From: Spongiibacter tropicus DSM 19543
GTDB taxonomy: Bacteria > Pseudomonadota > Gammaproteobacteria > Pseudomonadales > Spongiibacteraceae
Direction: 5' to 3'
Length of the DNA stretch: 64,000 bases
Assembly (NCBI RefSeq): GCF_000420325.1
Contig: NZ_ATUS01000001.1
Location: 2,174,463-2,238,462, forward strand
The notes beneath the pieces were generated by a model that was given only the letters and a program-made list of their open reading frames with translations, was not told the origin of the DNA and searched no databases. Both the position numbers and the translations under genes were made by a program. Shown here piece after piece: positions 53,963 to 61,333 of the stretch (position 1 is the stretch's first letter; each line of letters opens with the position of its first letter).

Positions 53963-55411
53963 TCACAGATAGGCTTGCAGGGTGTTATCCAGGTAATTTA
54001 GCAGACGCTGTCTTTGACGAGCGCTGGCGGCGGTGCCGGGGAGGACGTTGGCGGTATGTGCACGTCGGTCAAACCACAGTGCGTTGCTGGGGGGGAGCGA
54101 GGCGCAGGACGCCAGCCATACGATGGTATCTGCGCCCATTCGGCTGTCACGCAGCATGGCGGCTAGCCGCCGGTTAAAGGAGGGCAGCGATTTTGCTACG
54201 CCCGGGGTCGCTGCCCAGCCGGGATGCATGGCATACACGGGTGTGACGCCGCCAGCGTTCAGCTCCTGGCCGTAGGTGAACAGGGCGCGTTTCGCATGGG
54301 CGTAGGCACGACTGCCATCATAGGGTGACTGACGGTATTCCATATCGTGTTCGCGCAAGCCGACGAGATACATGCCGCCGGAGACAACATTGATCACGCG
54401 TGAATGTTCATTCATGGCGCTTGCCAATTTTCGGCATAACAATGTTGGACTGAGCAGATTGACCGCCAGTGCCCGTTCATGGCCTTCGGGTGTTTCCTCT
54501 CGCTCTGAAAACAGTGCGCCAGCATTGTTAATCAGCACATCTATGTGCGAATGCTCCGCGAGAATGGCGTCGGCCGCACGACGGGATTCAGCGAGCGATG
54601 ACAGATCTGCTTCGTAGCAGAACACGGTGTTGGCATCGGCGCCGCTGGTGTCCAGAATGTGCTGACGACACTGCGCCATGCGCTCCCGGTTGCGTCCAAT
54701 CAAAATCAGTGTGGCACCCAGTCGGGCCAGTTCACAGGCGGCACTCAGCCCCAGCCCGGCGGTCGGGCCGGTCAGTACCACTCGCTTGCCGTCCATGCGC
54801 TGACTGAGGGATTTGTCCGGCATCTGTTGATAGCCCCTGCGCCCGAAGTTCGGCAGCGCGGGGACAATAAGACGATCCTTGAGCGTCGCAAACAGCGACG
54901 GTGTCGCGTCCGGATGGGCTTTGGGAGACAGCGCATCTGAAATGCCTTTCGCCACTTTCTTGCCGAGACGGTTCAGGGCGGGCTTGAAGGCTGGTAACAG
55001 CGTATCGGGAATGCCGTGCAGTGTGAGTTCTGCCCGATAGCTGATTTCGGTCAGTTCGGGGCTGAGAGCGTCGAAGCATATTTCATCATAAGCGGATAGC
55101 GCCCCTGGCTTGCTGGATTCTCCGTTCCCGCAGAGAGGCAGTGAGTAGCCACTAAGTACCAGGCGTTTGTTCGGTTCAGCCTCGAGCTGCTCGTAGCGCA
55201 TCTGCAACTTGCGCTTGGGAATGTGAAAGACGAGCTGGTATTCGGTGCCTGAGTGTTCTGCTGCGCGAGCGCGCACTGGACCGGGTGTCAGTTTTTCTGC
55301 GCTGAATACGCCCGGGTCCCACTGGGGAATCGTGGAGAAGTCGCGAAGATAGTTAAAACAATCCACCACGGGTCGATTGACCCGGATGCGTTCGAACAGG
55401 GTGTGCTTCAT
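53963..55411 (-). CDS. Fusion of SRPBCC domain with short-chain dehydrogenase (DHRS12-like)
   Basis: This is a two-domain protein of 482 residues. Residues 1-160 look like an SRPBCC/START-type lipid- or ligand-binding fold (MKHTLFERIRVNRPVVDCFN, FSTIPQWDPGV). After a linker, residues 206-480 are a classical SDR: TGPTAGLG (214-221), NNAG (295-298), S344, and Y370/K374 in YAHAK. All catalytic residues are intact. A hydrophobic ligand held by the first domain could be presented to the reductase. No classical ribosome-binding site is seen. It lies directly upstream of the TIGR01777 gene. Confidence 0.85.
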   Translation of the reverse strand: MKHTLFERIRVNRPVVDCFNYLRDFSTIPQWDPGVFSAEKLTPGPVRARAAEHSGTEYQLVFHIPKRKLQMRYEQLEAEPNKRLVLSGYSLPLCGNGESSKPGALSAYDEICFDALSPELTEISYRAELTLHGIPDTLLPAFKPALNRLGKKVAKGISDALSPKAHPDATPSLFATLKDRLIVPALPNFGRRGYQQMPDKSLSQRMDGKRVVLTGPTAGLGLSAACELARLGATLILIGRNRERMAQCRQHILDTSGADANTVFCYEADLSSLAESRRAADAILAEHSHIDVLINNAGALFSEREETPEGHERALAVNLLSPTLLCRKLASAMNEHSRVINVVSGGMYLVGLREHDMEYRQSPYDGSRAYAHAKRALFTYGQELNAGGVTPVYAMHPGWAATPGVAKSLPSFNRRLAAMLRDSRMGADTIVWLASCASLPPSNALWFDRRAHTANVLPGTAASARQRQRLLNYLDNTLQAYL

Positions 55412-55500
55412 GCTGCGGCCCGGTGTGCGTTGAATTGACTTGGGTTTTACGCAGACCGTGGCGCGGGCAGATCAGCGCCTGCTCAATGTTATGAAGTGGC

Positions 55501-55587
55501 TCAGCGTATATCGGGTATGTACAGCGCCAATACCAGCATGAAGCCTACTAACAGTGTCAAATGGTAGTTCAGAGTGTGCTTTATCAT
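55501..55587 (-). CDS. Possible 28-residue single-span membrane peptide
   Basis: ATG 55587 is preceded by AAGGA about eight bases upstream and opens a 28-codon frame. The product has a short polar start (MIKHTLNYH), one hydrophobic stretch (LTLLVGFMLVLALYI) and a PDIR end. That is the usual look of bacterial small membrane proteins. It lies 89 bases upstream of the SRPBCC-SDR start on the same strand. The DNA around its start resembles the SRPBCC-SDR start. There is no homology evidence. Confidence 0.4.
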   Translation of the reverse strand: MIKHTLNYHLTLLVGFMLVLALYIPDIR

Positions 55588-55622
55588 GGTACATATCCTT
55601 CGCAGTTGGACGCGGTTCCGTC

Positions 55623-55636
55623 CGCGGGCAGATCAG
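55623..55636. repeat. 14-base direct repeat (second unit of pair 55462-55475)
   Basis: CGCGGGCAGATCAG is identical at 55462-55475 and 55623-55636. On the minus strand each unit lies 36-51 bases before an ATG followed by AAGCACACYCTG (starts 55587 and 55411), pointing to a local duplication. Confidence 0.7.
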
Positions 55637-55743
55637 TTTTTCAGTAATTGCAGCAGGGGTGTACCCGCAATTTTGGGATTAATTCGCGAAGAAAAATCGC
55701 CCTGCACCAGGGCTGTGCGGCGCACCAAAATGACCTTAGAAAA

Positions 55744-55781
55744 CCGGTCTTTTTAATAGCGTTTGGGCATAAACAGACCGG
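55744..55781 (-). terminator. Possible terminator of the four-gene unknown operon
   Basis: On the minus strand CCGGTCT, a 24-base loop and AGACCGG are followed by TTTTC, about 75 bases after the stop at 55856. The loop is long, so the call is weak. Confidence 0.35.
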
Positions 55782-55855
55782 AAAACGGCTTTCGTAAAAC
55801 TGGCGTGACGACCTGATACAGGCGGCGGCTTTCGCGCCGTATTTCCTGAGATGAC

Positions 55856-56545
55856 CTAGTTTCGGGCGGCACGTCCGGCTTTGATTTCTGCAATCGTCGC
55901 GCGGATCACACTCATTGCTGGCATGAAATAGAACACCATAAACACCGCTGTAGCCGGACCTGTTATGTCGAGTAGCTGTGCGCCGGCCAGCAGGAAAATG
56001 GTGAGATGAATCGTCACGACGGACGCATACGCAGAGCTGGTGGCGCCGGGAATGGATAAGGCGTATCGGCCGCGGACGATATCCACAAACAGCGGAAGTT
56101 TGGCGGCCAGCAATAAGGCGAGGAAGTCGGGATAGTTCTGCAGGCAAATCCACAGATTGTCGACGCCAACCAGCAAGCTTCCGGGGCCGGCGCTGCGGTC
56201 GGCCTGCAGCGGGAAAAACAGCTCAAGAAATATTGCGTGGACAAGGTGAAAGCCAAGAAAGTGAAGGCTGAAGAACGCCAGCAGGAATAGGCTGCCGGGC
56301 ACGCCCAGTCCCTCGATGTCACCATTTGATGTGCGCCCTGCGTAAAGGCCGGCGGCAATGACCGTGAGAATATGCAGATAGCCCGCGATCAGGCTGGTGC
56401 TCCAGAATGCCCAGATAACATCGCTCGCTCCCCAGCTGTTGATCGACAGCCAGAAAATAGACGCGATAAATAAGGTCAGGCGCCAGAGGATATTTCTCAT
56501 CACCATGGCGCTCGGTAATGGGTGGCTTAGCGGCGGCAGTGTCAT
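55856..56545 (-). CDS. Hypothetical polytopic membrane protein (possibly DUF6498-like)
   Basis: This is a 229-residue protein with about six hydrophobic segments. A loop with LGVPGSLFLLAFFSLHFLGFHLVHAIFLELFF contains three histidines near the membrane (HFLGFHLVH), a pattern that reminds me of DUF6498 membrane proteins. No catalytic motif is otherwise seen. The ATG overlaps the stop of the preceding gene by 4 bases (ATGA). It is the last gene of an operon of four uncharacterised genes. Confidence 0.7.
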   Translation of the reverse strand: MTLPPLSHPLPSAMVMRNILWRLTLFIASIFWLSINSWGASDVIWAFWSTSLIAGYLHILTVIAAGLYAGRTSNGDIEGLGVPGSLFLLAFFSLHFLGFHLVHAIFLELFFPLQADRSAGPGSLLVGVDNLWICLQNYPDFLALLLAAKLPLFVDIVRGRYALSIPGATSSAYASVVTIHLTIFLLAGAQLLDITGPATAVFMVFYFMPAMSVIRATIAEIKAGRAARN

Positions 56546-57228
56546 ACGCTATCAGGCGCTCTTTCCCAGATTTCGATACGCAGTGTGCGGGCGATGAGTG
56601 ATGCATCGTGCCTCAGCTGTTTTTCATTTCCATGGTCAAGCAATCGTATGCGCGAGCCATCTTTCAGCACGAGGTTGAGCTGATATGAGCACCACCCCGC
56701 GTGGCTCGTGGCAACGGTTTTGCGAGCGGTTGACGAGCGGGATATCCAGCGGGAGAGAATTTGGATTCCCGCGATGTCTGACAGTGCACCGCAGGATGAG
56801 CCCGAGCGGCGTAAGTCCTTGGGAGGGCGGTTACCGAAATAGAAGCGTCGCGTGTGCAAATCAAACGTGAACGCATCTCGCGCGAAAAGTGAGCGCAGCC
56901 CGGTGATGAAGAAAACGGCAACGAACAGCAGGCCAAGCGCCACACCTGGCCAGCGACTTCCTTCCGTCCCCAGCAACATTGAGAAAACGACAATCGCCAG
57001 CGGTGCAAACAAGACAGACAGCGCAATAAGTATCAGGCCAATGAGCCGCTTGCCCAATGCCGGGCGAACGCAGAGTCCGGTTCCTGTGCGCAGTACGCGG
57101 TAATTTGCGTAATTGGCCGATGCCGTTGAGTTGGATGTCCAGCTCAGTTTTCTCGCCGTGGACTCCTCTGTGGGTGACCATCGATGTTCAACGGAGCCGT
57201 CGGGCAAGCTGCGTCGAAGTTGGTTCAT
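56542..57228 (-). CDS. Hypothetical membrane protein, two spans plus beta-rich tail
   Basis: This is an unrecognised 228-residue protein. The N-terminal ~55 residues are polar. Two membrane helices follow (LIGLILIALSVLFAPLAIVVF and WPGVALGLLFVAVFFITGL). Then comes a beta-rich domain with FTFDLHTRRFYFGNRPP and LVLKDGSRIRLLDHGNEKQLRHDA, similar in style to bacterial PH-like domains. The C-terminal helix is amphipathic. Four-base overlaps link it to genes on both sides. Function is unknown. Confidence 0.7.
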   Translation of the reverse strand: MNQLRRSLPDGSVEHRWSPTEESTARKLSWTSNSTASANYANYRVLRTGTGLCVRPALGKRLIGLILIALSVLFAPLAIVVFSMLLGTEGSRWPGVALGLLFVAVFFITGLRSLFARDAFTFDLHTRRFYFGNRPPKDLRRSGSSCGALSDIAGIQILSRWISRSSTARKTVATSHAGWCSYQLNLVLKDGSRIRLLDHGNEKQLRHDASLIARTLRIEIWERAPDSV

Positions 57229-57722
57229 TTGCGTATAACCGTGCGATTCAATAACGTCCAGCTGGCGTCATACTCAATGGGAGCCGAATCTCTCAGATGA
57301 TGGATAATGTCGAGCGTGAGGGCTTCCACATCGCTATCAGAAAAGGTCTCCAGACAGACTGTCACTGGCCGCGACGCAGTATGCAGGCTAAGCCAGGGCG
57401 TGGTATTCACGGCGGAAAACGTTACGCTCGTAATCGTTGACCAAGGGAAAAACAGCGCCTGCTTACGCTGCTCCAGCGACAAGCCCTCCGTTGATGTGCT
57501 GATGGCACCCACGCCCCCCAGCCACTGACGTAAACCAAACATTCCCCAAGCCAGAGCAAAGCCAAATGGCGCAGCAGAGAGTGAGATCCATGGCTCCACG
57601 CTAGCGACAAAGTGCAAATAAAGCGGGGCTGCGATCGCGGCGATCACACCGGATATATTGGCGTTGAGGTGTGTTGCCGATGCTGATGTCGAGGTATATC
57701 GGTGTGTTGTGCCATCCGTCAT
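57225..57722 (-). CDS. Hypothetical membrane protein, two spans plus PH-like tail
   Basis: This 165-residue protein starts MTDGTTHRYTSTSASATHL at 57722; a longer frame would run into the upstream gene. Two hydrophobic segments (ISGVIAAIAAPLYLHFVASV and LSAAPFGFALAWGMFGL) precede a beta-rich region with SLEQRKQALFFPWSTITSVTF and PWLSLHTASRPVTVCLETF. The layout is the same as in the next gene, so the two may be distant paralogues. It overlaps that gene by 4 bases. Function is unknown. Confidence 0.65.
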   Translation of the reverse strand: MTDGTTHRYTSTSASATHLNANISGVIAAIAAPLYLHFVASVEPWISLSAAPFGFALAWGMFGLRQWLGGVGAISTSTEGLSLEQRKQALFFPWSTITSVTFSAVNTTPWLSLHTASRPVTVCLETFSDSDVEALTLDIIHHLRDSAPIEYDASWTLLNRTVIRK

Positions 57723-57753
57723 AGTTTTGCTCTGAGTATTCGGCGTCTTGTCA

Positions 57754-59208
57754 TCAGTTCTGGAAGCAGATCTCGGTAATGTCATCTCGGCGATAGCAGC
57801 GTGGTTCTGACGCGGGTGGGTTATAGCTGGGTTTCCAGCGCAGCAGGTTTTGGAAGGCGGCGTCGGCAGCCTGCTTGCGTTTTTGTTCAGCCTCAAAGCG
57901 GCGCTGTGCGGCGGCTCGTTGTTGCTGTGCAACCCGCTGATCGCTGAAGAATTGATAGATCATACTCGCAGGGGCCTGGGCGCAAACTGACAGCCCCGTT
58001 CTGCCGGATGAGTTGGCTAGCACGTCAAAGAGGAATTGCCAGTCATAGCGGGCATCGGTTTTTTGGGAATGCTTCTTCCCGTTCAGCCACGTTGCAAACG
58101 CAGAGCAATGTTCGGCAGGCACTGCATTGTGCGGGTTATCGGGGCGCTCATAGTGGTGCATAACGGTACGAACATAGTTTGACCAGTGATCAAGATTGCT
58201 GTTTCCGCGCGGCATATTATTTCGATAGTAAATGAACGGGTCCTGAGCCGGTTCAAAGGTTTTCAGTGACTGCGCCTGCACCCAGTTGCTCAGTGCCTTG
58301 GGAATCAGCGGACAGGCTTCGTCTTTGATGCGTGCCTGTTCATAGGCTAATGCCCAGCTGAGGCCTGCATCGGGAATTCGGCTCACTTCAGGCTTGTTAA
58401 TGCCATGATGAATCAGGCCATAGGCAATTTGGCAGCCATTCAGGCCTTTGATGCGCTCAGCCACCGGGCGCTTAGCCCGATATTCAGCAATTCTCGCGGC
58501 CCAGCGCTCTTCTTCCCGCTGCTTGGCCAATAACTCATCCAACTTCGCGACAATGGGGGTTGGGACGTAGGCGCCCTTAATGCAATCAGTCTTCGGGTTG
58601 AAGAACCGGGAATAGATCGCAAACTGTGAGAATGTCAGGGTATAGGCGTTTTTCTGAGCGATTTCGCAGCTTTCGGGAGTGAAGTCGTACCTCATGAAAC
58701 CTGCTTCCTCCATGGATTTCTGTGCAGGATGATCGCCAAAACATCGGCCCAGGCCAACCGTTCCCTCGGCGATGGCTTCATCCGGAGGAGACTGCGAGAA
58801 ATAGTCGTTGAAACGGCGGAGATCCCGGTCGGCCCAGTCACCGCGGTCTTTTTTAAGAATTTTTGCGATCTTCCGATTTTTCTCTAAGCCACAAGAGCCG
58901 CTTTCCAGGCACTTGCTTAGTGTTTCTCTCGCATATTCGCGCTCATATACGGCAGCTGCACCGCCGTAGAACCACGTGAGTATGGCATGTGATCGCGCAT
59001 CATTGCCGTAGAGCTTGGGTAAGTTCAGAAAAGGAATGGGGCGCCATTCTGAGACTAGCCAGTGCTCGTAGCGAATCGGGCACTCAGGGCTCTCAACAAA
59101 GCCATTATTGATTGTTTCCGCGGTGCCGGTGAATGCCAGTGATGTATTGCTCCACAATACCGACGAAACAAGGAGTGTCAGTGTTATCCAAAGGGTTTTA
59201 AACGGCAT
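57754..59208 (-). CDS. Hypothetical secreted cysteine-rich protein
   Basis: This 484-residue protein has a clear signal peptide (MPFKTLWITLTLLVSSVLWS, cleavage after SLA). The mature chain is largely helical and polar and holds 12 cysteines, an even number that fits disulfide bonding in the periplasm. Repeating features are Cys-flanked helices such as NGCQIAYGLIHHG and EHCSAFATWLNG. A Gln/Arg-rich coiled stretch (QRVAQQQRAAAQRRFEAEQ) lies near the C-terminus. I recognise no family. It heads the four-gene operon, and AAGGATTGGGAAG precedes the start. Confidence 0.7.
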   Translation of the reverse strand: MPFKTLWITLTLLVSSVLWSNTSLAFTGTAETINNGFVESPECPIRYEHWLVSEWRPIPFLNLPKLYGNDARSHAILTWFYGGAAAVYEREYARETLSKCLESGSCGLEKNRKIAKILKKDRGDWADRDLRRFNDYFSQSPPDEAIAEGTVGLGRCFGDHPAQKSMEEAGFMRYDFTPESCEIAQKNAYTLTFSQFAIYSRFFNPKTDCIKGAYVPTPIVAKLDELLAKQREEERWAARIAEYRAKRPVAERIKGLNGCQIAYGLIHHGINKPEVSRIPDAGLSWALAYEQARIKDEACPLIPKALSNWVQAQSLKTFEPAQDPFIYYRNNMPRGNSNLDHWSNYVRTVMHHYERPDNPHNAVPAEHCSAFATWLNGKKHSQKTDARYDWQFLFDVLANSSGRTGLSVCAQAPASMIYQFFSDQRVAQQQRAAAQRRFEAEQKRKQAADAAFQNLLRWKPSYNPPASEPRCYRRDDITEICFQN

Positions 59209-59518
59209 CTTCCCAATCCTTGTCGTCTGTCATCGCTGGCTGGCAGCAAATTGCCTACAGGCAGTATGGGGTCTTAAAGGAAAAGTGTACCGGGGCTTCG
59301 GCTGAGATGGGGGGCCGTATTCAGGGGGGTAGCTTTTCGTGGCTTCAGTTGGCTGTTGGAGAAGGCAACAAAATGAGTTGCTTGAGAGAGGTCGTTTCGG
59401 TCGCCTGATACGTTACGAGCAGTTTGAAAGTCGCTGTCAGCGGCGTTCGGTATATCTAGGTGGGGTTCAGCAGTCAGGCAGTTCGTAAAAAAGCAGTTGG
59501 CGCTCGCTTTCTTAGTAA
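59209..59518. other. Spacer between unknown operon and tRNA-Arg
   Basis: These 310 bases should hold the promoter of the operon starting at 59208. No convincing -10/-35 pair, repeat or integrase remnant is seen. Short plus-strand frames here lack start signals. Confidence 0.5.
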
Positions 59519-59595
59519 TGGCCCGCCCGAGAGGATTCGAACCTCTGACCTTTGCCTCCGGAGGGCAACGCTCTATCCAGCTGAGCTACGGGCGG
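59519..59595 (-). tRNA. tRNA-Arg (anticodon CCG)
   Basis: On the minus strand the acceptor arm CCGCCCG pairs with CGGGCGG. The D-arm region TAGCTCAGCTGGATAGAGC is normal, and the anticodon arm TTGCC-CTCCGGA-GGCAA gives anticodon CCG. The T-arm is AGAGG-TTCGAAT-CCTCT, followed by discriminator G and an encoded CCA. It is 77 bases in total with all arms paired. It reads CGG arginine codons. Confidence 0.96.
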
Positions 59596-59749
59596 GTGAA
59601 AAGAGCGCGCACTATAGCAGAGGCCCCGAGCCGGCTCAATTGCCTTGAGGGCTGCCGATGTGCGATCTTTTCAGGCTGGCGTCGCGTACAGAATATACGG
59701 CCTGCGCTGGATTGGCAGGCCTGGAGTGGAGTAATCGAGGGCATCCGGC

Positions 59750-59755
59750 TATAAT
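59750..59755 (+). promoter_or_regulatory. -10 element of the cytochrome c5 promoter
   Basis: A perfect TATAAT lies 55 bases before the cytochrome start. TGGAGT, 17 bases upstream (59727-59732), is only a weak -35. Confidence 0.5.
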
Positions 59756-59809
59756 GCGCGCCAGAATTTTCAGGCTGTGCAGCCGCAATTTCCGAGAGGG
59801 TGAAAAACG

Positions 59810-60241
59810 GTGAAGAATCAGATGGTTAAAATGCTGGTAGTGGTTGCAGCGTTGCTGGCGGCTATGTCTGCGTGGGCGCTGACCGACAAGCAGCGCGCGG
59901 AAGTGGAAGCGCGCATCGCGCCGGAAGGCCAAGTGTGCCTGGAAGGTGACAGCAGTTGTGGTGCAGTGGTTGCCGCCGCAGGCGGTGCAGCGAAGTCCGG
60001 TGAAGAAGTTTATAAAGGAAGTTGCCAAGGCTGTCATGCGGTTGGTGCAGGCGGTGCGCCGAAGCTGGGTGATGCTGCAGACTGGGCCGCGCGCACCGAG
60101 AAAGGTTTGGACGCTGTTTACGCCAATGCGATTAACGGTTTCAGCAACATTGGTATGATGCCCGCTAAAGGGCTGTGCATGAGCTGCTCTGACGACGAAG
60201 TGATTGCCGCTGTTGATTACATGATTGAGCACAGCAAGTAA
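59810..60241 (+). CDS. Cytochrome c5 family protein
   Basis: This is a 143-residue periplasmic monoheme cytochrome. It starts at GTG; residues 1-24 form a signal peptide ending SAWA. The heme site is CQGCH (C72, C75, H76), with M117 in GMMPAKG as the likely sixth ligand. CMSC (C123, C126) is the extra cysteine pair typical of cytochrome c5. It carries electrons in the periplasm, probably to a terminal oxidase. It is its own unit with a TATAAT promoter and strong terminator. Confidence 0.93.
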   Translation: MKNQMVKMLVVVAALLAAMSAWALTDKQRAEVEARIAPEGQVCLEGDSSCGAVVAAAGGAAKSGEEVYKGSCQGCHAVGAGGAPKLGDAADWAARTEKGLDAVYANAINGFSNIGMMPAKGLCMSCSDDEVIAAVDYMIEHSK

Positions 60242-60264
60242 CAAGGGACGACGAGGTCGTTCAG

Positions 60265-60292
60265 AAAGCCGCGCATTGCGCGGCTTTTTTTT
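60265..60292 (+). terminator. Rho-independent terminator after cytochrome c5
   Basis: AAGCCGCGC (60266-60274), loop ATT and GCGCGGCTT (60278-60286) are followed by a run of T residues. Confidence 0.92.
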
Positions 60293-60395
60293 GCGCTGGA
60301 GAAAATGCTCGTGCACCGTATCCGGCAGTGCTGCGTAGTAAATGAGCAGATGCTGGGATACATTGAGTGAAGAATAAGAAATAGCGGGGTGGGTA

Positions 60396-61310
60396 ATGCG
60401 TAGCACGGTCTGGCTTGTCTTTTTGTCGACGGTCTTGCTTGGCGCCTGTGGTTCATCGTCGACGTCTGGCAATAGTGGCGATTCGGCAGGCTCTGGGCAA
60501 GTGGATGGCGAGGTGCCGGGTGAATCAGCGGGCGGCGAAACGCCAGCGGTCGCTGAGGGTTTTGGCGAACCTTTAAGCAGCCAGATTCGACCCGGGGTAG
60601 AGGTGGTTGCCGATGGCTCAAGCTGTACCAGCAATTTCCTGTATCAATTGAATGATACGACGGTGTATCTGGGTGTTGCGGCGCACTGTTTCAGTCCGGA
60701 TACCAATCAGGGCGTGGACCCCTGCGAGGCGGCGAATTTGCCGCTAGGTACGCCTGTTCAAATCCAGAACGCGGCTCAGCCGGGCGAGCTGGCCTACAGT
60801 AGCTGGCAGGCTATGCAGGAAGTTGGCGAATCAGCGGGCTCTGCGGCATGCACGCATAACGATTTTGCGCTGGTTAAGCTCAGTCCCGATGACCTCGCCA
60901 ATATTCACCCCGCCACGATCGCCTTCGGTGGGCCAACGGCACTGGCTAGCCAGCTGGCTTCGGAGGGCGAAGCGGTCTTTGTTTACGGCCAATCGCCTTT
61001 CCACTTTGGCGTGCGAGAGCTGGAAGCGATGAATGGCAGCGTGATCGGTATCGCTCCAGAGGGTTGGGCTTACGATGTGTTAACCGATACGCCTGCTATT
61101 TCCGGTGACAGCGGCGGCCCCGTTCTGGACAGCCAGGGGAGAGCGCTGGCGGTGACGAGTGCGCTGTCGGTATCGTTGAGTTTAACGCCGGTGCGCAACA
61201 GCGTGACGAACCTTGCGCGCGCACTGCGCTATGCCAAGGACAATGGGTTTATTCATCAGGACGTGCAGCTGATGACCTGGGCTGAGCTGGATCCGAGCGG
61301 CGGGCTTTAA
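60396..61310 (+). CDS. Trypsin-like serine protease, predicted lipoprotein
   Basis: This is a 304-residue S1-family protein. MRSTVWLVFLSTVLLGAC is a lipoprotein signal with C18. A Ser/Gly/Glu-rich tether of about 40 residues follows. The catalytic triad is visible: H97 in GVAAHCF, D156 in HNDFALVKL and S239 in SGDSGGPVL. Cysteines near the active-site His may form a disulfide. It should be anchored in the outer membrane or secreted as a surface protease. The target is unknown. It follows the cytochrome terminator and so needs its own promoter. Confidence 0.85.
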   Translation: MRSTVWLVFLSTVLLGACGSSSTSGNSGDSAGSGQVDGEVPGESAGGETPAVAEGFGEPLSSQIRPGVEVVADGSSCTSNFLYQLNDTTVYLGVAAHCFSPDTNQGVDPCEAANLPLGTPVQIQNAAQPGELAYSSWQAMQEVGESAGSAACTHNDFALVKLSPDDLANIHPATIAFGGPTALASQLASEGEAVFVYGQSPFHFGVRELEAMNGSVIGIAPEGWAYDVLTDTPAISGDSGGPVLDSQGRALAVTSALSVSLSLTPVRNSVTNLARALRYAKDNGFIHQDVQLMTWAELDPSGGL

Positions 61311-61333
61311 TCTGTGTGGATGTTTAGCGGGCG

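Larger units (their letters stand above)
55412..55855. other. Spacer with small ORF and duplicated leader sequence
   Basis: Apart from the small frame at 55501-55587, I see no gene in these 444 bases. The 14-base direct repeat CGCGGGCAGATCAG occurs at 55462-55475 and 55623-55636. A weak inverted repeat CCGGTCT/AGACCGG (55744-55781) with a T-tract on the minus strand may end the gene at 55856. Confidence 0.5.

Noticed and set aside
59220..59408. 62-residue plus-strand ORF upstream of the tRNA
   Set aside because: It starts within the leader of the minus-strand operon, lacks a ribosome-binding site and has no protein-like character beyond composition.
59209..59600. Integrated element with attachment site at the tRNA-Arg
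   Set aside because: I found no integrase and no clear direct repeat of the tRNA 3' end within the window. The neighbouring position remains only suggestive.
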